A DNA stretch of 64,000 bases from Icerya purchasi. Lineage: Eukaryota; Arthropoda; Insecta; Hemiptera; Monophlebidae. Shown here piece after piece: positions 38,129 to 50,500 of the stretch. The notes under the pieces were generated by a model. The model was not told the origin of the DNA and made no database searches. It worked only from the letters and a program-made list of their open reading frames with translations. The DNA is taken from positions 177,597,863 through 177,661,862 of the forward strand of contig CM077116.1 of assembly GCA_039619475.1 (NCBI GenBank), read 5' to 3'. Each line of letters starts with the position of its first letter. Position 1 is the stretch's first letter. The translations under genes were made by a program, and so were the position numbers.

Positions 38129-38130
<2 letters not shown>

Positions 38131-39112
38131 CTTTGACCATACCAGTAAACTATTCCCACTCACACCCTCAGCATGTAATTTAAATAAAGATAATTTTCTC
38201 ATTCTAATCCATGTACTCTCCCTATCGTTATTTGATAACTTAGCCCAAACTCGATGAAGGGTAACCATGATTAATTATTTAATTTTAGTATTTTTTTTGT
38301 AAACCATTTTTTTAATTCTAATTTAGTTGTTTCTCCGTTTGACAGTAATCTTTTAATATGTTCCTTCGGTAATGCATTTAACATATTGCATAATAAGTTT
38401 ATTTATAAGCTATCCCCATGTTTGTTGAGGTTACATACTTCATTGTTTTTCTAGAATCGTATTTTTCTAATATCATAACCTCGCTGTTCTCTTTTTTCTA
38501 TTTTTATTTATTTTTTTTTTTTGTCTATCCGCTCCCCAATATAATTAAGTAGTAGTGCAGTTACAGTTACAAACACGCATAGTTTGCAGTTAATATTGCG
38601 CACCTGCTGTCGCATTTGCGGCCGAAATGTTACATAGTGAACGACTTGTCAGCCGGCACCGCTACTGTTGCAGTGTGGCTGTTGTGTTGGGCGTAAATTC
38701 TATTCATTTCTTTTTGACAGGATGGTAGGCGCTGTCTTCGCAGTCGTCGCCATAATTATGTATCATAATTAAGAATTATAAACTTTGCGTTATAGTGGTG
38801 AAGAAAGTCATTGAACTTTCGGTTCATCTTTTACAGCGCGCTAAGCGCTGTGTTCTATATAGCTTTGGCGCTTGATGGTTCCAGCTGCTTTTCAAACGTC
38901 CCATGTTTCTTCTGCCTTAATTATTTGTAGGATAATTCCTCTAGCCGTCAATACTATGGGCTCTGTAATTGCAGATGTGGCCATGGAATTGGTTAGCAAA
39001 CTCCTTTTGCTCTTTTTTTCGACAATGTTGTTCCTATTCTTTTCAGGATGCATATGTTTTGAGTTTATCGACGTTGACTGTTACTGTATCTCCCATCCTT
39101 GGTATGGTTGCT

Positions 39113-39216
39113 TAGTCAGGTTCCATTCCTTGTGACTCCTAATTACTACTGGTTATACGTGTTGATGGTTAATCGCCCGTTGTTGACAGGAGCAAGGAAA
39201 AAACAAGAAAAAAAAA
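39113..39216 (+). repeat. Interspersed repeat 3' end with A-rich tail (copy 2 of 2)
   Basis: TAGTCAGGTTCCATTCCTTG, then GACTCCTAATTAC and GTGTTGATGGTTAATCG, ending in an A-rich tail. Partner of 30840-30958. The upstream ORF (38872-39135) has no recognisable domain but may be the decayed coding part. Confidence 0.6.
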
Positions 39217-39245
39217 ATAGTGCATATGCAATTTTCGGTTCAAGA

Positions 39246-39522
39246 TATTGTAATTTCGATAAAAATAAACTTTAACACTTTTACACTTTTGTAACAATTG
39301 TATAATTTTTAAAACCCCGACGCGTTTCGAAGCAAACACTTCATGTTCACGGGAGTAATAATATAATTACTCCCGTGAACATGAAGTGTTTGCTTCGAAA
39401 CGCGTCGGGGTTTTAAAAATTATACAATTGTTACAAAAGTGTAAAAGTGTTAAAGTTTATTTTTATCATAATTAAAGATGTTAACAATGAGTAAGAACAA
39501 CAAATACAGTATTGTAATTTCG
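39246..39522. mobile_element. Recent retroelement-like insertion flanked by 13-bp direct repeats
   Basis: TATTGTAATTTCG lies at 39246-39258 and again at 39510-39522, enclosing the perfect palindrome plus about 42 bp. This reads as a target-site duplication around a short inserted unit built from two inverted copies. The CGAAACGCGTCGG core in the arm resembles motifs I associate with the ends of Penelope-like elements. That family name is an inference. Confidence 0.6.
39258..39467. repeat. Perfect 102-bp palindrome with 6-bp loop
   Basis: Left arm 39258-39359 and right arm 39366-39467 are exact reverse complements as far as I can read, with AATATA between. The arm contains GACGCGTTTCGAAGCAAACA. 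Such a perfect match means a recent origin or active conversion. Confidence 0.93.
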
Positions 39523-40309
39523 TTATATGCCCCCTTCTATATTTGAGTTCCCTTGATGATTCTTAAACATTTTTTTTTACGGTAGTTTATATATTTCAGT
39601 TTTGTTTGCTTTTCCTCACGCTATTACCGCATAGTTTATGTGCGACTGGCATAGGACATGGTATACCATCGATTTGGCTTTTGCGATTTTATGTATTTTT
39701 TTAGTCTATGTAATATTGGAATTGTTTTTCTAAATTTTATACATACGTTGTTTATGTGGTTCTCCAATTAAAATATTTGTCTACTTTTAGCCCTAAATAT
39801 TTATGATTGTGGGGTCAAAAATAAAAAAATAAAAAACGTAGAAAATAAAATAACGGTTCAGAATGTCTTGCACTATAATTATTTTATTTATTTTTTTCTT
39901 TTTGCAATCGCTATTCTATACAGTAGCTCATGTACGTCATCATAAATAGTTCCTAATTTTGTACGTAAAATAATAAAATTTTACGTAGAATTTCTAGTAA
40001 ATCGAATGGTTTGATTTGATTTGATTGTAATTATTACTATTATTATTATTATTATTTCTAATACTGACCATAATTAAATTGTGTAATAAATATTTACACA
40101 AGTTAAATTCTTCCATCAAAGTCTCTTTGACATACTTTTAATCGAACCCATTCAACTTAATGCGCCACCCGGGGGAATTGCCTGTTTTTTGTTAATACTA
40201 CGTCATCACCTCGCCCTCTACCTTTTTATTTTTTAAATAGCGCCTATTTCCATTTTTTTGCCTATCATTTCGTGATACCGTTCGATTCAGCACTTATGCA
40301 TAAATAACG

Positions 40310-41270
40310 ACAAAATAAAAATAGTAAAAGAAATAAAATACTTGGGAATAATCATAGACACAAATTTAAATTTTGGAAAACACATCGAATTCATAATAGA
40401 CAAGATTAAAAAAATTTATTTCAAATTAAGATCACTATATTCAAATATGTTCGGTTTCAGATATAAAGATAGAATAGTACTCTACAAAGCCATTTTTGGA
40501 TCAATAACAGAATACTTCTCTACAGTATATTTTCTAGCTTTACGAGAAAAAGACAAGAATAAGCTGTTAAAATTACAAATGAAAATATTAATAGGAACAA
40601 TCTCTAGTTATCGCACAATATCATATACTTCAGTCAACATCATAGCAGGAATAATAATACCTGTAGACACTTAAAGTTAGAAACTATAAACCAAATCAAA
40701 ACATGCAAACAAGAAGAAAAAATTTTAGACAAAAAAACGTTACGAAAACAGATCAATAAAATGAATTCAAGTAGTATACGACACTCTGGCAACTCAGATG
40801 TGATAAATCAAAAACTGGAAAAGTAACAACACGGGAAATAGTTCCAAACTTAGAAGAAAGACTACAAATGAAACATTTTTATACCGATTATAACTTTACT
40901 CAATTTTTAACCAGACATGGAAATAATAATGGGGTGTCTATATGAAACGATATAAAATTGCTGAAACAGACATCTGTGTAGACTGTAAAGAGGAAACAGA
41001 CGATTGCTTTCATTCGATTTTCGAATGCAATAAGTTTAAAAACGAAAGAGAAAAACGGAAAATAATAAAAAAACCAATAACCGAAATACATAAAAAAAAA
41101 CTTTTTTAATTTGATTAACTTTGTCAACCATGCAATGAATAACAAAACAAAACACATCAACAACAAATAATAACAGTAACAATCAGAAACTCTGGCTGAA
41201 AAACCGCAAGGTACAGCGGAGTAAATAAATAAATAAAATAAAATAAAATAAAAAAAAAGATACCGTTCGA
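40310..41270 (+). mobile_element. R1-like LINE 3' segment
   Basis: The 110-codon open frame 40342-40674 reads YLGIIIDTNLNFGKHIEF, then LRSLYSNMFGFRYKDRIVLY, then SSYRTISYTSVNIIAG, matching the post-RT region of R1-clade LINEs (YLG, HI-x-x-I-x-K, YRTxST). Frames broken by stops follow with REIVPNLEERLQMKHFYTDY, QFLTRHG and the knuckle CVDCKEETDDCFHSIFEC. The copy ends in an A-rich (AAATA/AAAAT)n tail at 41220-41262. It is 5'-truncated and fairly young judging by the long open frame. Confidence 0.8.
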
Positions 41271-41394
41271 TTAATTCTTTTCCTTATTTTTCTATTGTTC
41301 TCAAAACTATTTTTGAAACTTTTGACGTTGACTTATTCTTAATCTATTATTCAGTTTAAGTCTGAGAGTTCAAAATAATTATTTTTAAAATAAC

Positions 41395-42110
41395 AGATAA
41401 AAAAATAGCAGCAGTTCATGTGTACAGAAATGAATGAATTAAAAAAGAAGACAGAAGCGAAAGATTTGATGGAACAAAACCAGTTGATGTTATAAACGAT
41501 TCGAAACAACGCGGTAGAAAAGATTAATTATCAGACATAGCTCGTAGACAGAAAATGGGAATGTTTAGAAGTTACGACAGAAGCGAACTGTCTAAATGTT
41601 GCCGTACAAGATTACGATATTTGCACGGCACATCGACTTCCGTCGACCAAAAATAAAATACCAACTGTAGTTGCTTGTTTAAATAATGGAAAAAAATCTA
41701 CTTGTAACAACGCCTTTACGCGTTGTTTTTTTTTGAGGGGGACGGGGTTCAGTCTTCGCCATTTAGCCAGATTTTTGCCTTCATGGTAAAATAAGTCTGG
41801 CAGTACCAATTTATGTAGGCGATCCGTAGGTTAAAACAAGACAATTGATATTTCAAAAAAAAAAAAAAAAAGTGTAGACAATGTCCACGCATGGTGCAAA
41901 GAAACAAAAGTGTTTATTCGAATAGAAGAAACTTATCTGTCAATAAAAATAGTCAGCATAAACTTTTCAATCTGAATTAAGACAACGCATGCGGTACTGG
42001 TCCGAACGAATCACAAGAAAAACAAGATGTGCTATCATCGGCCGGTTAAGATGAAAAAGCAATGTTAAACAGCCAATTGTGGCACGATTAAACGGAAAAA
42101 CAAAAAAAAA
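41395..42110 (+). pseudogene. LINE ORF1 / FP-type coding remnant
   Basis: The + frame near 41590-41690 reads LNVAVQDYDICTAHRLPSTK, then IPTVVACLNN. This resembles the YDI-x-x-AHRLP-x-K-x-x-PxVI-x-F block found in LINE ORF1 proteins and the related baculoviral FP C-terminal domain. The flanking frames are broken. Confidence 0.45.
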
Positions 42111-42229
42111 CAAACCACGCCGTCAAATGCGAATAAATAAAAGAATATTATTGCCTTCTTTGTCGACGTTTCATCTGCGTTCGATAATTTTCACCCCCCC
42201 CCCCCCTTCCACCACTGGGTAATAAACTC

Positions 42230-44534
42230 ATTTCTCTCAATATTCCTTCTACTATCAGCAAACAACCCACGTTTATTCATTACAATGGAAAGAGTACCAT
42301 TGATTATTGTATACAGAGAACTCAACAATTGGATATCTTCTTGATAAATTACTTTGACCTAACTTTACACTGTAATATAATCTCCATTATGTCTTTCGAT
42401 ATTCCTAAACACAAAACTAATGTGTTTAGGAGACTATATCTTAATCTATTCTCAAAAGACATCAATTATACTTATATTAATACTCTTCAACGTGACATTG
42501 ATGCTTGCACCAGTGTCACTGATTTGAACCAAAAAATTTCTAAAATTAACAGCTATTTACGCAAGACAGCCATAATGTCGCAAGCCGAGACCTCTATTCC
42601 AGCAGTGGACTGGTGGAACCCAGAGCTGCAACGACTTAAAGACGAAATTGATAATGTGCGCAAAAAGAAAAACAAATGCAAAAATAAGGTCAAATCATTC
42701 TTTTTGGAAGCCACGCTTAGAACTTTAAATACGGAATGTAAACTTTCAATTGCAAAGTCAAAACTACACTCTTGGCGCCTACTATCCAAAACTATACGGC
42801 TCGGGGCCGTCCATATAAATATGTATATTCAATAAACACAAACAACATACAATTCCTGACATCAATGTCAACACTGCCATTATATCAGGCAATTCTGAAA
42901 AATGGAAAGATTTTCTCAAAAACCTTTTCCCTAAAGTTGTGGATAATCAGCCCCCCCCCCCAAGTTCCACCTGCGGCGTTGAAGTTCCCTCGACTAACTC
43001 TAGTGACATTACAACAATAGTCCAAAAATTAATCGACAAAAAAGCACCTTCATATAATCAAATAAATAATAAAATCGTCAAATTCTTAAATTTAAACTTT
43101 CCTAAGTTATTATGCTGAATAATAAATAAGTGCTTAATCTTTCAAGCCTTTCTGGACTGCTGGAAAGTGGCTAAAATTAAACTACTTCCCAAGCCTGAAA
43201 AATACCTCAACACACTCGCAGGCTATCGTGTCCTATATCATTATTAAATTCTATTGGCAAAATGCATGAGAGTGTAATTAATGAAATCCCACTAAAAGAA
43301 GCCGATAGCAGGAGTATTTTCCACCAGAACCAATTTGATTTCTGGAAAGGGCTTTCTACCGAGGGTGTCCTCTACAAGCTGGTCTGTGACATTAAGTCTC
43401 AAAGGAAAACTGGCCACTCTGTGGTTGTCATCTCCTTTGACATCAAGGGAGCTTTTGACAATTACAGGTGGTCTGCAATCGTTGAAATTCTCGACAATTT
43501 TCAAGTAAACCTTTACATCATTAATACAATCGTCAGTTAATTTGAAAATAGATATGCCGTCTTAGACATCAATTATTTCGTCGCCAGCAGGAAATTAGAG
43601 TGTGGGGTTCCCCAGGGTTCTGTCCCCGGACCCACACCTTGGAATATTCTATATTCCAGAATATACTACCTTATGGATGAATTCACGTCCTTTTCAAATA
43701 AAAAATACAAATTAGTGTCTTAAGTTGACGACTTATGCATTCCGTTCGATATTGATAGGCACTATGACTTCGTACTAATAGAGGCTGTTTGTCAATACCT
43801 AGAACAAGTTGTTAACAATTTAGGCTTAACATTCTCTGCCGCCAAATGCCAGTGTATAGTATTTTGTATCAGAGAATTGTTCAAAAAATTGGATCTCTCG
43901 ATCTCATCTCTAGGCAGTCCATTTCTCACATCAGGCAATTAAAGTACCTTGGTATAATCAAAGATTATCGGCTTACATTTCTGCCACATATTGAATACTT
44001 ATAAAAGAAATGCGATAACGTTTACAATAAAATCAGAAGTAAATTATTTCTCATCAAAAAGGAACTGCAACATTGGGAAACATCGTATCGAACCAATCGA
44101 CAAGAATAAATCGTTCTAGCACGTCTCCGAATTGGTCATTGTTCGATAACGCATAAATACATCTTAGAAAAAACACAAACTCCTCAATGCCATACTTGCA
44201 ACGAAATCATTACCGTACAACATCTACTGTGCAAATGTAAAAAATATGTGTAACATAGAAAAAACTGCAACCTCGAGGGGAAATCGCTCTACGACATTTT
44301 GAGCGATGATGAATTGGTTTCTAAAGATCTCATAAAATATTTAAAGTCAACCTCTTTATACTGTATAATATAAGATATAAACTAACTTAATTTAAATCTG
44401 TCGTAAAATCCTATGAAATATTTAAAATCAATCGCTATGTAATCTATTTATAAGATGTAAACTTTATGTATTCGTCGCAAATAGCCAGAATTGCTGAGCG
44501 ACAATAAATAAACGTATTAAAAAAAAAAAAAAAG
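42230..44534 (+). mobile_element. LINE (R1/LOA-like), 5'-truncated, with poly(A)
   Basis: The longest LINE copy in the window. In order it shows: end of an endonuclease domain (PTFIHYNGKSTIDY at about 42270); a linker ORF 42329-42835 with PAVDWWNPELQRLKDEI; an RT palm block ISFDIKGAFDNYRW (43262-43540); ECGVPQGSVPGPTLWNILY (about 43600); a catalytic motif degraded to VDDL near 43725; a LKYLG block near 43940; and the tail RLRIGHCSITHKYI plus CHTCNEIITVQHLLCKC (44125-44240). It ends AATAAATAAACGTATT followed by poly(A). Numerous stops and frame shifts make it inactive. C-runs at 42197 and 42954 look like expansion. Confidence 0.85.
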
Positions 44535-44539
44535 CTCAG

Positions 44540-45260
44540 AAGACTCCAACCAAACATCTTTGGCCTTAAATATGGGGAGAGAGTCACATCCTGTATAAGG
44601 GTCTGATTCATTTTCTTTACAGGTATGGTTCTATCATCTATATAAATAACAAAACCTAAAATACTGTTTGAAAAAACGCCAGAGAAAATTTCTTCTAAAT
44701 ATATTTCGTCTTTGTATATAACCTGTCCACGTTTATTGCTAATGTTATATCAAACATTCTTCCACTGGATATTCTTGTCACTGGTGCCTCTATCATCTCT
44801 GAATACAGGGTTTGCAGGAGATGTATCCAGTGTTGAGAATATCCAGTTTCTAGATATCAATCTTTCCAGTTTGGGTCCTTTCCCAAGTCTCATAACTCTT
44901 AAAAACCTATTAACGGACACTCCTTGCAACATGTGGCAGCGGAGGTGGGACAATTGTCGAACTGAAAGGAAGGCATACATGTTCTTCCCGAAAGTTTTTG
45001 ACGGATCAAAATTAAAAAACTTAAACATTAATTTTTACAATGGGCAGGTGCTGTCGGGACGCGCAAAGTTTGGCTCCTACTTAAATGGGTTTCGTCTTTC
45101 TAACGGCCCTGGGTTTATCATGTACACTTCTGGTGTTAAAGACTGAACATCTCTTTCACTGTTCCAGACATTAATAGCTTCTAATCTCTAATCATCACTA
45201 GAGAAAATTCTACAAATCTCCCATTGTGTATGGAGCCTGCGATACACAGGAAGTTCATAA
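44540..45260 (+). mobile_element. R1-like LINE C-terminal fragment (second copy)
   Basis: Directly after the poly(A) of the preceding LINE, a frame reads RLQPNIFGLKYGERV, resembling LYSNMFGFRYKDRI of the 40.4-kb copy. The open frame 44712-45146 then carries NMWQRRWDNCRTERKAYMFF then GQVLSGRAKFGSYLNGFRL, which is the W-Q-x-RW-D, G-R-x-Y-x-FFP, L-(S/T)-G-x-x-x-F-x-x-Y-L-x-x-F signature of R1 C-termini. The upstream LINE seems to have inserted into or against this copy. The 144-codon ORF is therefore not a host gene. Confidence 0.72.
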
Positions 45261-45629
45261 ACGGCAATTAATATACTATTAATGCTCTGAACTCAAATTC
45301 AATCGTGAAACTGCAAATTTAACATGGTGTTTTTCTGTCTTATGCGCTTCTTGTAAATAGCCAAAAAGCACTAAATCATTGCGCGTAATATGTTTAAGTT
45401 ATTTTAAGTTGTACTTAGAAAAACTCATCTATAAACACACACGCTTGATGAGTATGGGAATGTTTTACATTCTTTTACCACCTTAATTTAAGTACATTTT
45501 GCAGAAAACTACTATATCCACGAGGTTTATCAATACGTTATTTCAGCTAAATACGTACCCACTCCTGATTTAAGCCCTTTATCCACATATTTTTTTTAAA
45601 AATACACCATTTATATTCAAACAAAAAAG

Positions 45630-45990
45630 ATATACACTAATATTAAAAATGCAAAGATATATATTTTTGCTGATGATACTACCTTATTAATTAAATGTAA
45701 AAATTCCACGTTCTTATTCTATTAATTTTACATAGTTTCATATTGATTTCTATACTTAGGTGGATATTAATTTCGGCTTATTACTTTTATGATTTATATG
45801 ATAATCATGAATAGTTTATAGTTTTGTTTGACTTGAATAATAAGAGTGTCGAGAACTCACGCAACGGGCCTACTTACCCTGTGAGACATACTACTTATTT
45901 TTTTTTTTAAATTCAATACTCCCATACTAAAAGCTGATGAAAAAGAGATAGACGAATTTTATAACGAACTCTCTGCTTTTATAAAAAGTC
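45630..45990 (+). pseudogene. Small LINE fragments (RT and endonuclease pieces)
   Basis: AKIYIFADDTTLLIKCKNS (about 45650-45710) is an RT catalytic block of type F-A-D-D. About 200 bp later, KADEKEIDEFYNELSAFI (45930-45985) resembles the LINE endonuclease helix E-x-x-x-x-F-Y-x-x-L. Their order is reversed relative to a normal LINE, so they come from two events or a rearrangement. Confidence 0.55.
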
Positions 45991-46269
45991 TTGCAAATCG
46001 TCGATTATTTGAGAAACACCCGAATTGCGCGCTTTATTTACCTGTACGGAGGGTTAAAAAAAGGTTCACTAATCTCCGCAGCAGAATTGCGCCCTAGACT
46101 TTTGCACAGGTATAAACTGCAAAAAAAAAAAAAAAACGGGCGAAAACGGCGCTCGGATTGTAATCGCTGTTTGTTCGACATTCCAAAACTGCTGATGGGC
46201 GCCTCATTAAGCGATATTTTTAATGTTCAACGGCTTTTAAGATTTTTACGTATTGCATTTTTAATCTAG

Positions 46270-47820
46270 TAATACCGATTTTTTATTAAAAATATTCCAT
46301 TCTCTCTATAATGCGGTTTATTTGAAAACGCAAAATTGTTTAAACTTTCAGTTTCATTGCAAAACAAATATTATTATACTTTCGATAAAAAAACTATGAC
46401 ATATCGACGTTCTTTCTCAAAAATTCCGAATTTGGCTTTTGCAATTTGCCCGTTAGCTTAACTTTCAATAATTTAACATACTATTATCTATTTTAAATTA
46501 ATCATCTTTTGGTTTAAAAAGAATCATAGTTATGATTTTAAATATGTATTCCACGATTTGACGCAAGGACAGTTGAAACTTTTATTTATGTACAAGTGTT
46601 ATCGTTTTCAGTCAAATATATTAAACTTTCATATATTTTGACATTCAAGTTCCATGCTTAACATTAAGCATTTATTTCAACTTTCAAAACAAGGATGAAT
46701 AGTTTTGAAATACTCAAATGCTTTGGTGGAAGAATTAAGTCGTTGTAAAATTACAATTTTGTAACGTGTTTTTATATTTTTTACGATTATACTCGTAAAT
46801 GGGCAGTAATTTTAAATAACCAGATTAATATGATTTACCATTACACGCTAGATAATTTTCGGTAAGATTGCTCTCTTTTTTTTTCAAATTCCTTAGCCGA
46901 GGTATCACTCACGAAAACACTTCTTTTTTTTTTTGACTAAAGTGATGGAAGCAAGTCTAATTAAATTAATTTATTATTGTTAAAAGGATTTTTTTTTTTT
47001 TTTTTGGATTTTCGTTATGTTGTCGGATGGCGGGAGTTGTAAATTTGTAAAGGTGATTTTTTAGGTAGTTTTAAATTCCCCGTATTATGTAATCTTGATC
47101 GTTCTTTTTCGAATTTTTCGACGTCCGGAATAATCTCGGCTGTCTCAGAGTTATACATTGCCTTAGGCAGTGTTTTAATTGTGATATTTATGTGTACAAT
47201 TTCGATTTAATCGTTCCGGTATTATCGAGTTTTAGTTAATTTTTATACGATTTCTAAGCACCATCTCAGTCAGATTATTCAGCACATTACACGAGACACC
47301 TAACACAATCTTATATTGGAAGCAATTGTTGAGAAGTTTGAAAATCACTGAAAGGGCGACTCTTATTAATTCTTAATTACTTCACCGCGATTTTATAAAA
47401 TTTGACCGTTTCTTCTAAAGGTAGAGTGCGCAATTTAGGTTCCCAGCGGGTGGGCTCTTTAGGATACTTCCCGCTGCGTTTGGGTCTCGTGAACAATTCA
47501 AGTACTCCCATTATTCAATATGAACGACTTTCAAACTAAAGAAAACATGAGAAAGCGGAGAACTTTGTGTAGGAACTTATAGTTATGGAAAACGTAAAGA
47601 GAGAGGGGTTGGAAATTAATAAATTTCTTCCGGAGAAAATCGTTTAAAAATAGTAAACACCCGATTTAAAACCGTAAAAGTAGCACGTTCTACAATCTGT
47701 AACGTGAAAATTAAATAGATTTCATTTCAGCTACGATAAAAATGGCACACGTGGATTAAAAATTTCAATGTTATACAAACATTTTCTACCTGATCACGAA
47801 TATTAAATGGGTGAAGAGAC
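46270..47820. other. Intron sequence without recognised feature
   Basis: AT-rich with poly(T) runs at 46921 and 46989. No supported gene or repeat boundary. Confidence 0.5.
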
Positions 47821-47945
47821 TAGTAAAAAAAAAAAAAAAAATTAATTAATAATTAACTCTCGATGGAAAAGAAATAGTACAAGTCCGAATTAAATTTTTT
47901 TCGATAATAAAGGAAATTATTATAATATCAATCAGCTTGATCATA

Positions 47946-47978
47946 ATAATAATAATAATAATAACAATAATAATAATC
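47946..47978. repeat. (AAT)n microsatellite
   Basis: About eleven AAT units with one AAC variant. Confidence 0.9.
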
Positions 47979-48179
47979 GGTCAGGGATGTATACATATAG
48001 TAACACAAAATTAGTTGGAAAAACACCAGCAGTAGTCACGCGTAAAAAGAACGAGGTCGAGAATAAATCCAATTCAAAAAAGAGATAGACTAATCTTCAA
48101 AAATAATACGAGTAGAACAACCGGACACAGAAGTCAACGTAATATGTGAAAGAGTTACTAATATTTATTTTATACGTGT

Positions 48180-48270
48180 TATATTTTCTACGCGGACGTC
48201 GGGATTCAAACTTATGTCGATCATCGCTTAATATAGATGGTCTAGTATCCGAATGATAGCTATCAACGCA
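48180..48270 (-). repeat. Possible tRNA-derived SINE head
   Basis: On the minus strand, an A-box-like GATAGCTATCATTCGG is followed about 45 nt later by a B-box-like AGTTTGAATCCCG. The spacing fits a pol III promoter, but arms and anticodon are degenerate. A short ORF over the same bases is probably fortuitous. Confidence 0.3.
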
Positions 48271-49220
48271 TATACCCACATTCCAAATACTCTACGCTAT
48301 GTAAGTCACCGTTAAAATCCGCTCATGTACTCTGGGTACTCTTGCGTTTATAATTTCAATAGTTCCTTCGATACCGTTCGTATGTCTAAAAATTGCGTAT
48401 TCGCGACGTGTATGTTCTATTTTATTAATGAATAAAAACTAAGAATTCCGTCGGTTGGTTAGGAAGTGCCTTTTGTTTGCGTAGGAATTCCGCTATTGCG
48501 CATTGAAAATATTCAAAAATTTCACCTACGCTGAATTAGTGTTCATAGTTAACGACTACAAAAGAAATGGCGTTATTCTATTCACCTTTGGAGTAAAAAG
48601 GAAAATACAACAAGACTACATGCGAAAAGCGCAAGCTCCGAAACAACGGATAATTATTTCCGAACTTCTGATTGGTTGCTCAATCCAAGATTGTAAATAG
48701 AAGCGTGCAGAAAAAAAGGTCGACTATGTCCAAACATGAAGAGAAAAATAAACACGAAATTGCAGCGGCACTAAAATATAGGTCATTATTAATAATACTC
48801 ATTTGTCATTCATTAAAAGGAAACGGATTATTTTGATATTAATTTAAAAGCATTTAATTCGATCTAGACGAGATGGAGTGTGAAATATTTTTACAGTGTT
48901 ACGCATTCTGGCGTTTTACCCAATTGCAACGAACAATAATTTTATACTAATGAAAATTACAAAACAAAAACGATTATTACATTTATCGTAATGTAAGAAA
49001 AATTTTAAATTTAAATATCTAAATTTATTACTCGCAAAAGGACATATTATCGCGAAAGATATTTACATCTTAATGAAATTCCAAATCAAAAGCACTCTAT
49101 TATTTTGAAGTAGAAAATCTCCAAAATTTACTTATTTCATTTACTTTTCTCTCATTTACACGTGGCATAAAATTTTCCGACATTCCGATAGATATAATGT
49201 AATTTTTAACGAAAAAACAG

Positions 49221-49461
49221 GTTGTCGATTCCGGATCGCAGGCGGTATTCAATTGTTCGGTACAAGGTGGAATCGGAGACGCGAGTATTCTCTGGCTGAA
49301 GGATGGTAAGCAACTGTACGGAAACGCTCAATTTGACATTCTGAACAAGGGTGAAACGTTAATAATCAGCAGCGTTAGTCGAAACGATCGCGGAATGTAT
49401 CAGTGCTACGCACGGAATATGGAAGACACAGCTCAAGCATCTGCCGAATTAATATTGGGAG
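49221..49461 (+). CDS. Dscam: Dscam-family exon encoding most of Ig4
   Basis: The acceptor gaaaaaacag precedes 49221 and the donor gtaaaat follows 49461. The exon opens in phase 0 with VVDSGSQAVFNCSVQGG, completing the RPQKQ start from the previous exon. It then shows ILWLKDGKQLYG with the core Trp, GETLIISSVSRNDRGMYQCY with the second cysteine in the D-x-G-x-Y-x-C motif, and ends AELILG plus one base. The order and wording match Ig4 of Dscam proteins, where an A-S-A-E-L-x-L-G-G linker leads into Ig5. It follows a 23.4-kb intron, the largest gap in the window. Confidence 0.93.
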
Positions 49462-49919
49462 GTAAAATTAAACATTTATAAGAAGCCCGTTCCCCGAACT
49501 CTCTGTCTACATTTTTACTTAAAACTTCCCTATATATGTATAATCATATACAGTATAGTTAGTGGGGCTGAGTTTTGCTCGGATTCATTTTGAACATGCA
49601 AATATCAGCCGGTTTCACGAACATTTAAAAATATAGCAATATAGGCGCGATAAAAACAAAAACAAAAAAAAACAAAAAAAAACTATACATTTTCGTATAT
49701 ACATATTTCGTTACATTGAAATATGTTCACGTTACCCGAAAAATCAACTCCGCAATTTGTAAGGAAATACATATTATTACAAATTATCATTAATGAGCAG
49801 CCTATATAGTTAAATACTGTAGACAAATATACTTCGCCACGTTCTTTCGTTGTTTTTTTGCACTCGTCAAACCTTTACTGGGGAGGGGGGGAATTAGGAG
49901 GAAAAACAGTTATATTTTA

Positions 49920-50500
49920 ATTCGATCGGATAAAACGGTCTAATTAGTATAGGAGAAGTGATGTGACGGAAGGGTAATAATAAGGAGCAGAGAGCGTTCC
50001 AGTAAATGGGAACACAAGAACGCCGTGCAAAAAGTGATGAAAACCCAAAGAACACACGTGATCAACATTGCAAATAAATGCATCGTTTGAACGGATAGGG
50101 TAATATGGGAGGAAGATAATAAAAAGGTGAATAGGGGAAGAAGATAATAGGATACAATTAGAAGGGAGCGACGAATGAGAACACACCGGAAACAGAAGGA
50201 ACCATGAACTAGAAGATAAAAAGGAGAGCCAGATGATAAAATGAATAACAAATAGAACAAGTAAATATGTCCGACCAAAATCTCAAATAGAAACTTGACA
50301 CAACGGTAGGAGGTTAGAAGATGAAATTTTTCTTACCAAAGGGAAGCAGAAAAAGAAGCAATCTCTAGAACCAGCCGCTTCACTGCGAGAAAAAATAACC
50401 CGCAGCACATCAATGCAAATGGAACGACAAGAAGAAAGAATATGAATCAGTAAAAACGTATACGAAGAATAATAATCGCAAGGAACGATCAAGAAGGAGA
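49920..50500 (-). mobile_element. LINE 3' fragment (family A, copy 4)
   Basis: Minus-strand frames with DAFICNVDHV and then LLERSLLLIITLPSHH resemble the DADHVLFEC-x-x-x-ER-SLLY tail of family A, with frame slips. It is the most decayed of the four copies and starts just 460 bp downstream of the Ig4 exon. Confidence 0.5.

Noticed and set aside
44712..45146. 144-codon + ORF as a possible secreted host protein
   Set aside because: It contains the WQ-x-RWD and L-S-G-x-x-x-F-x-x-YL signature of R1-type LINE C-termini.
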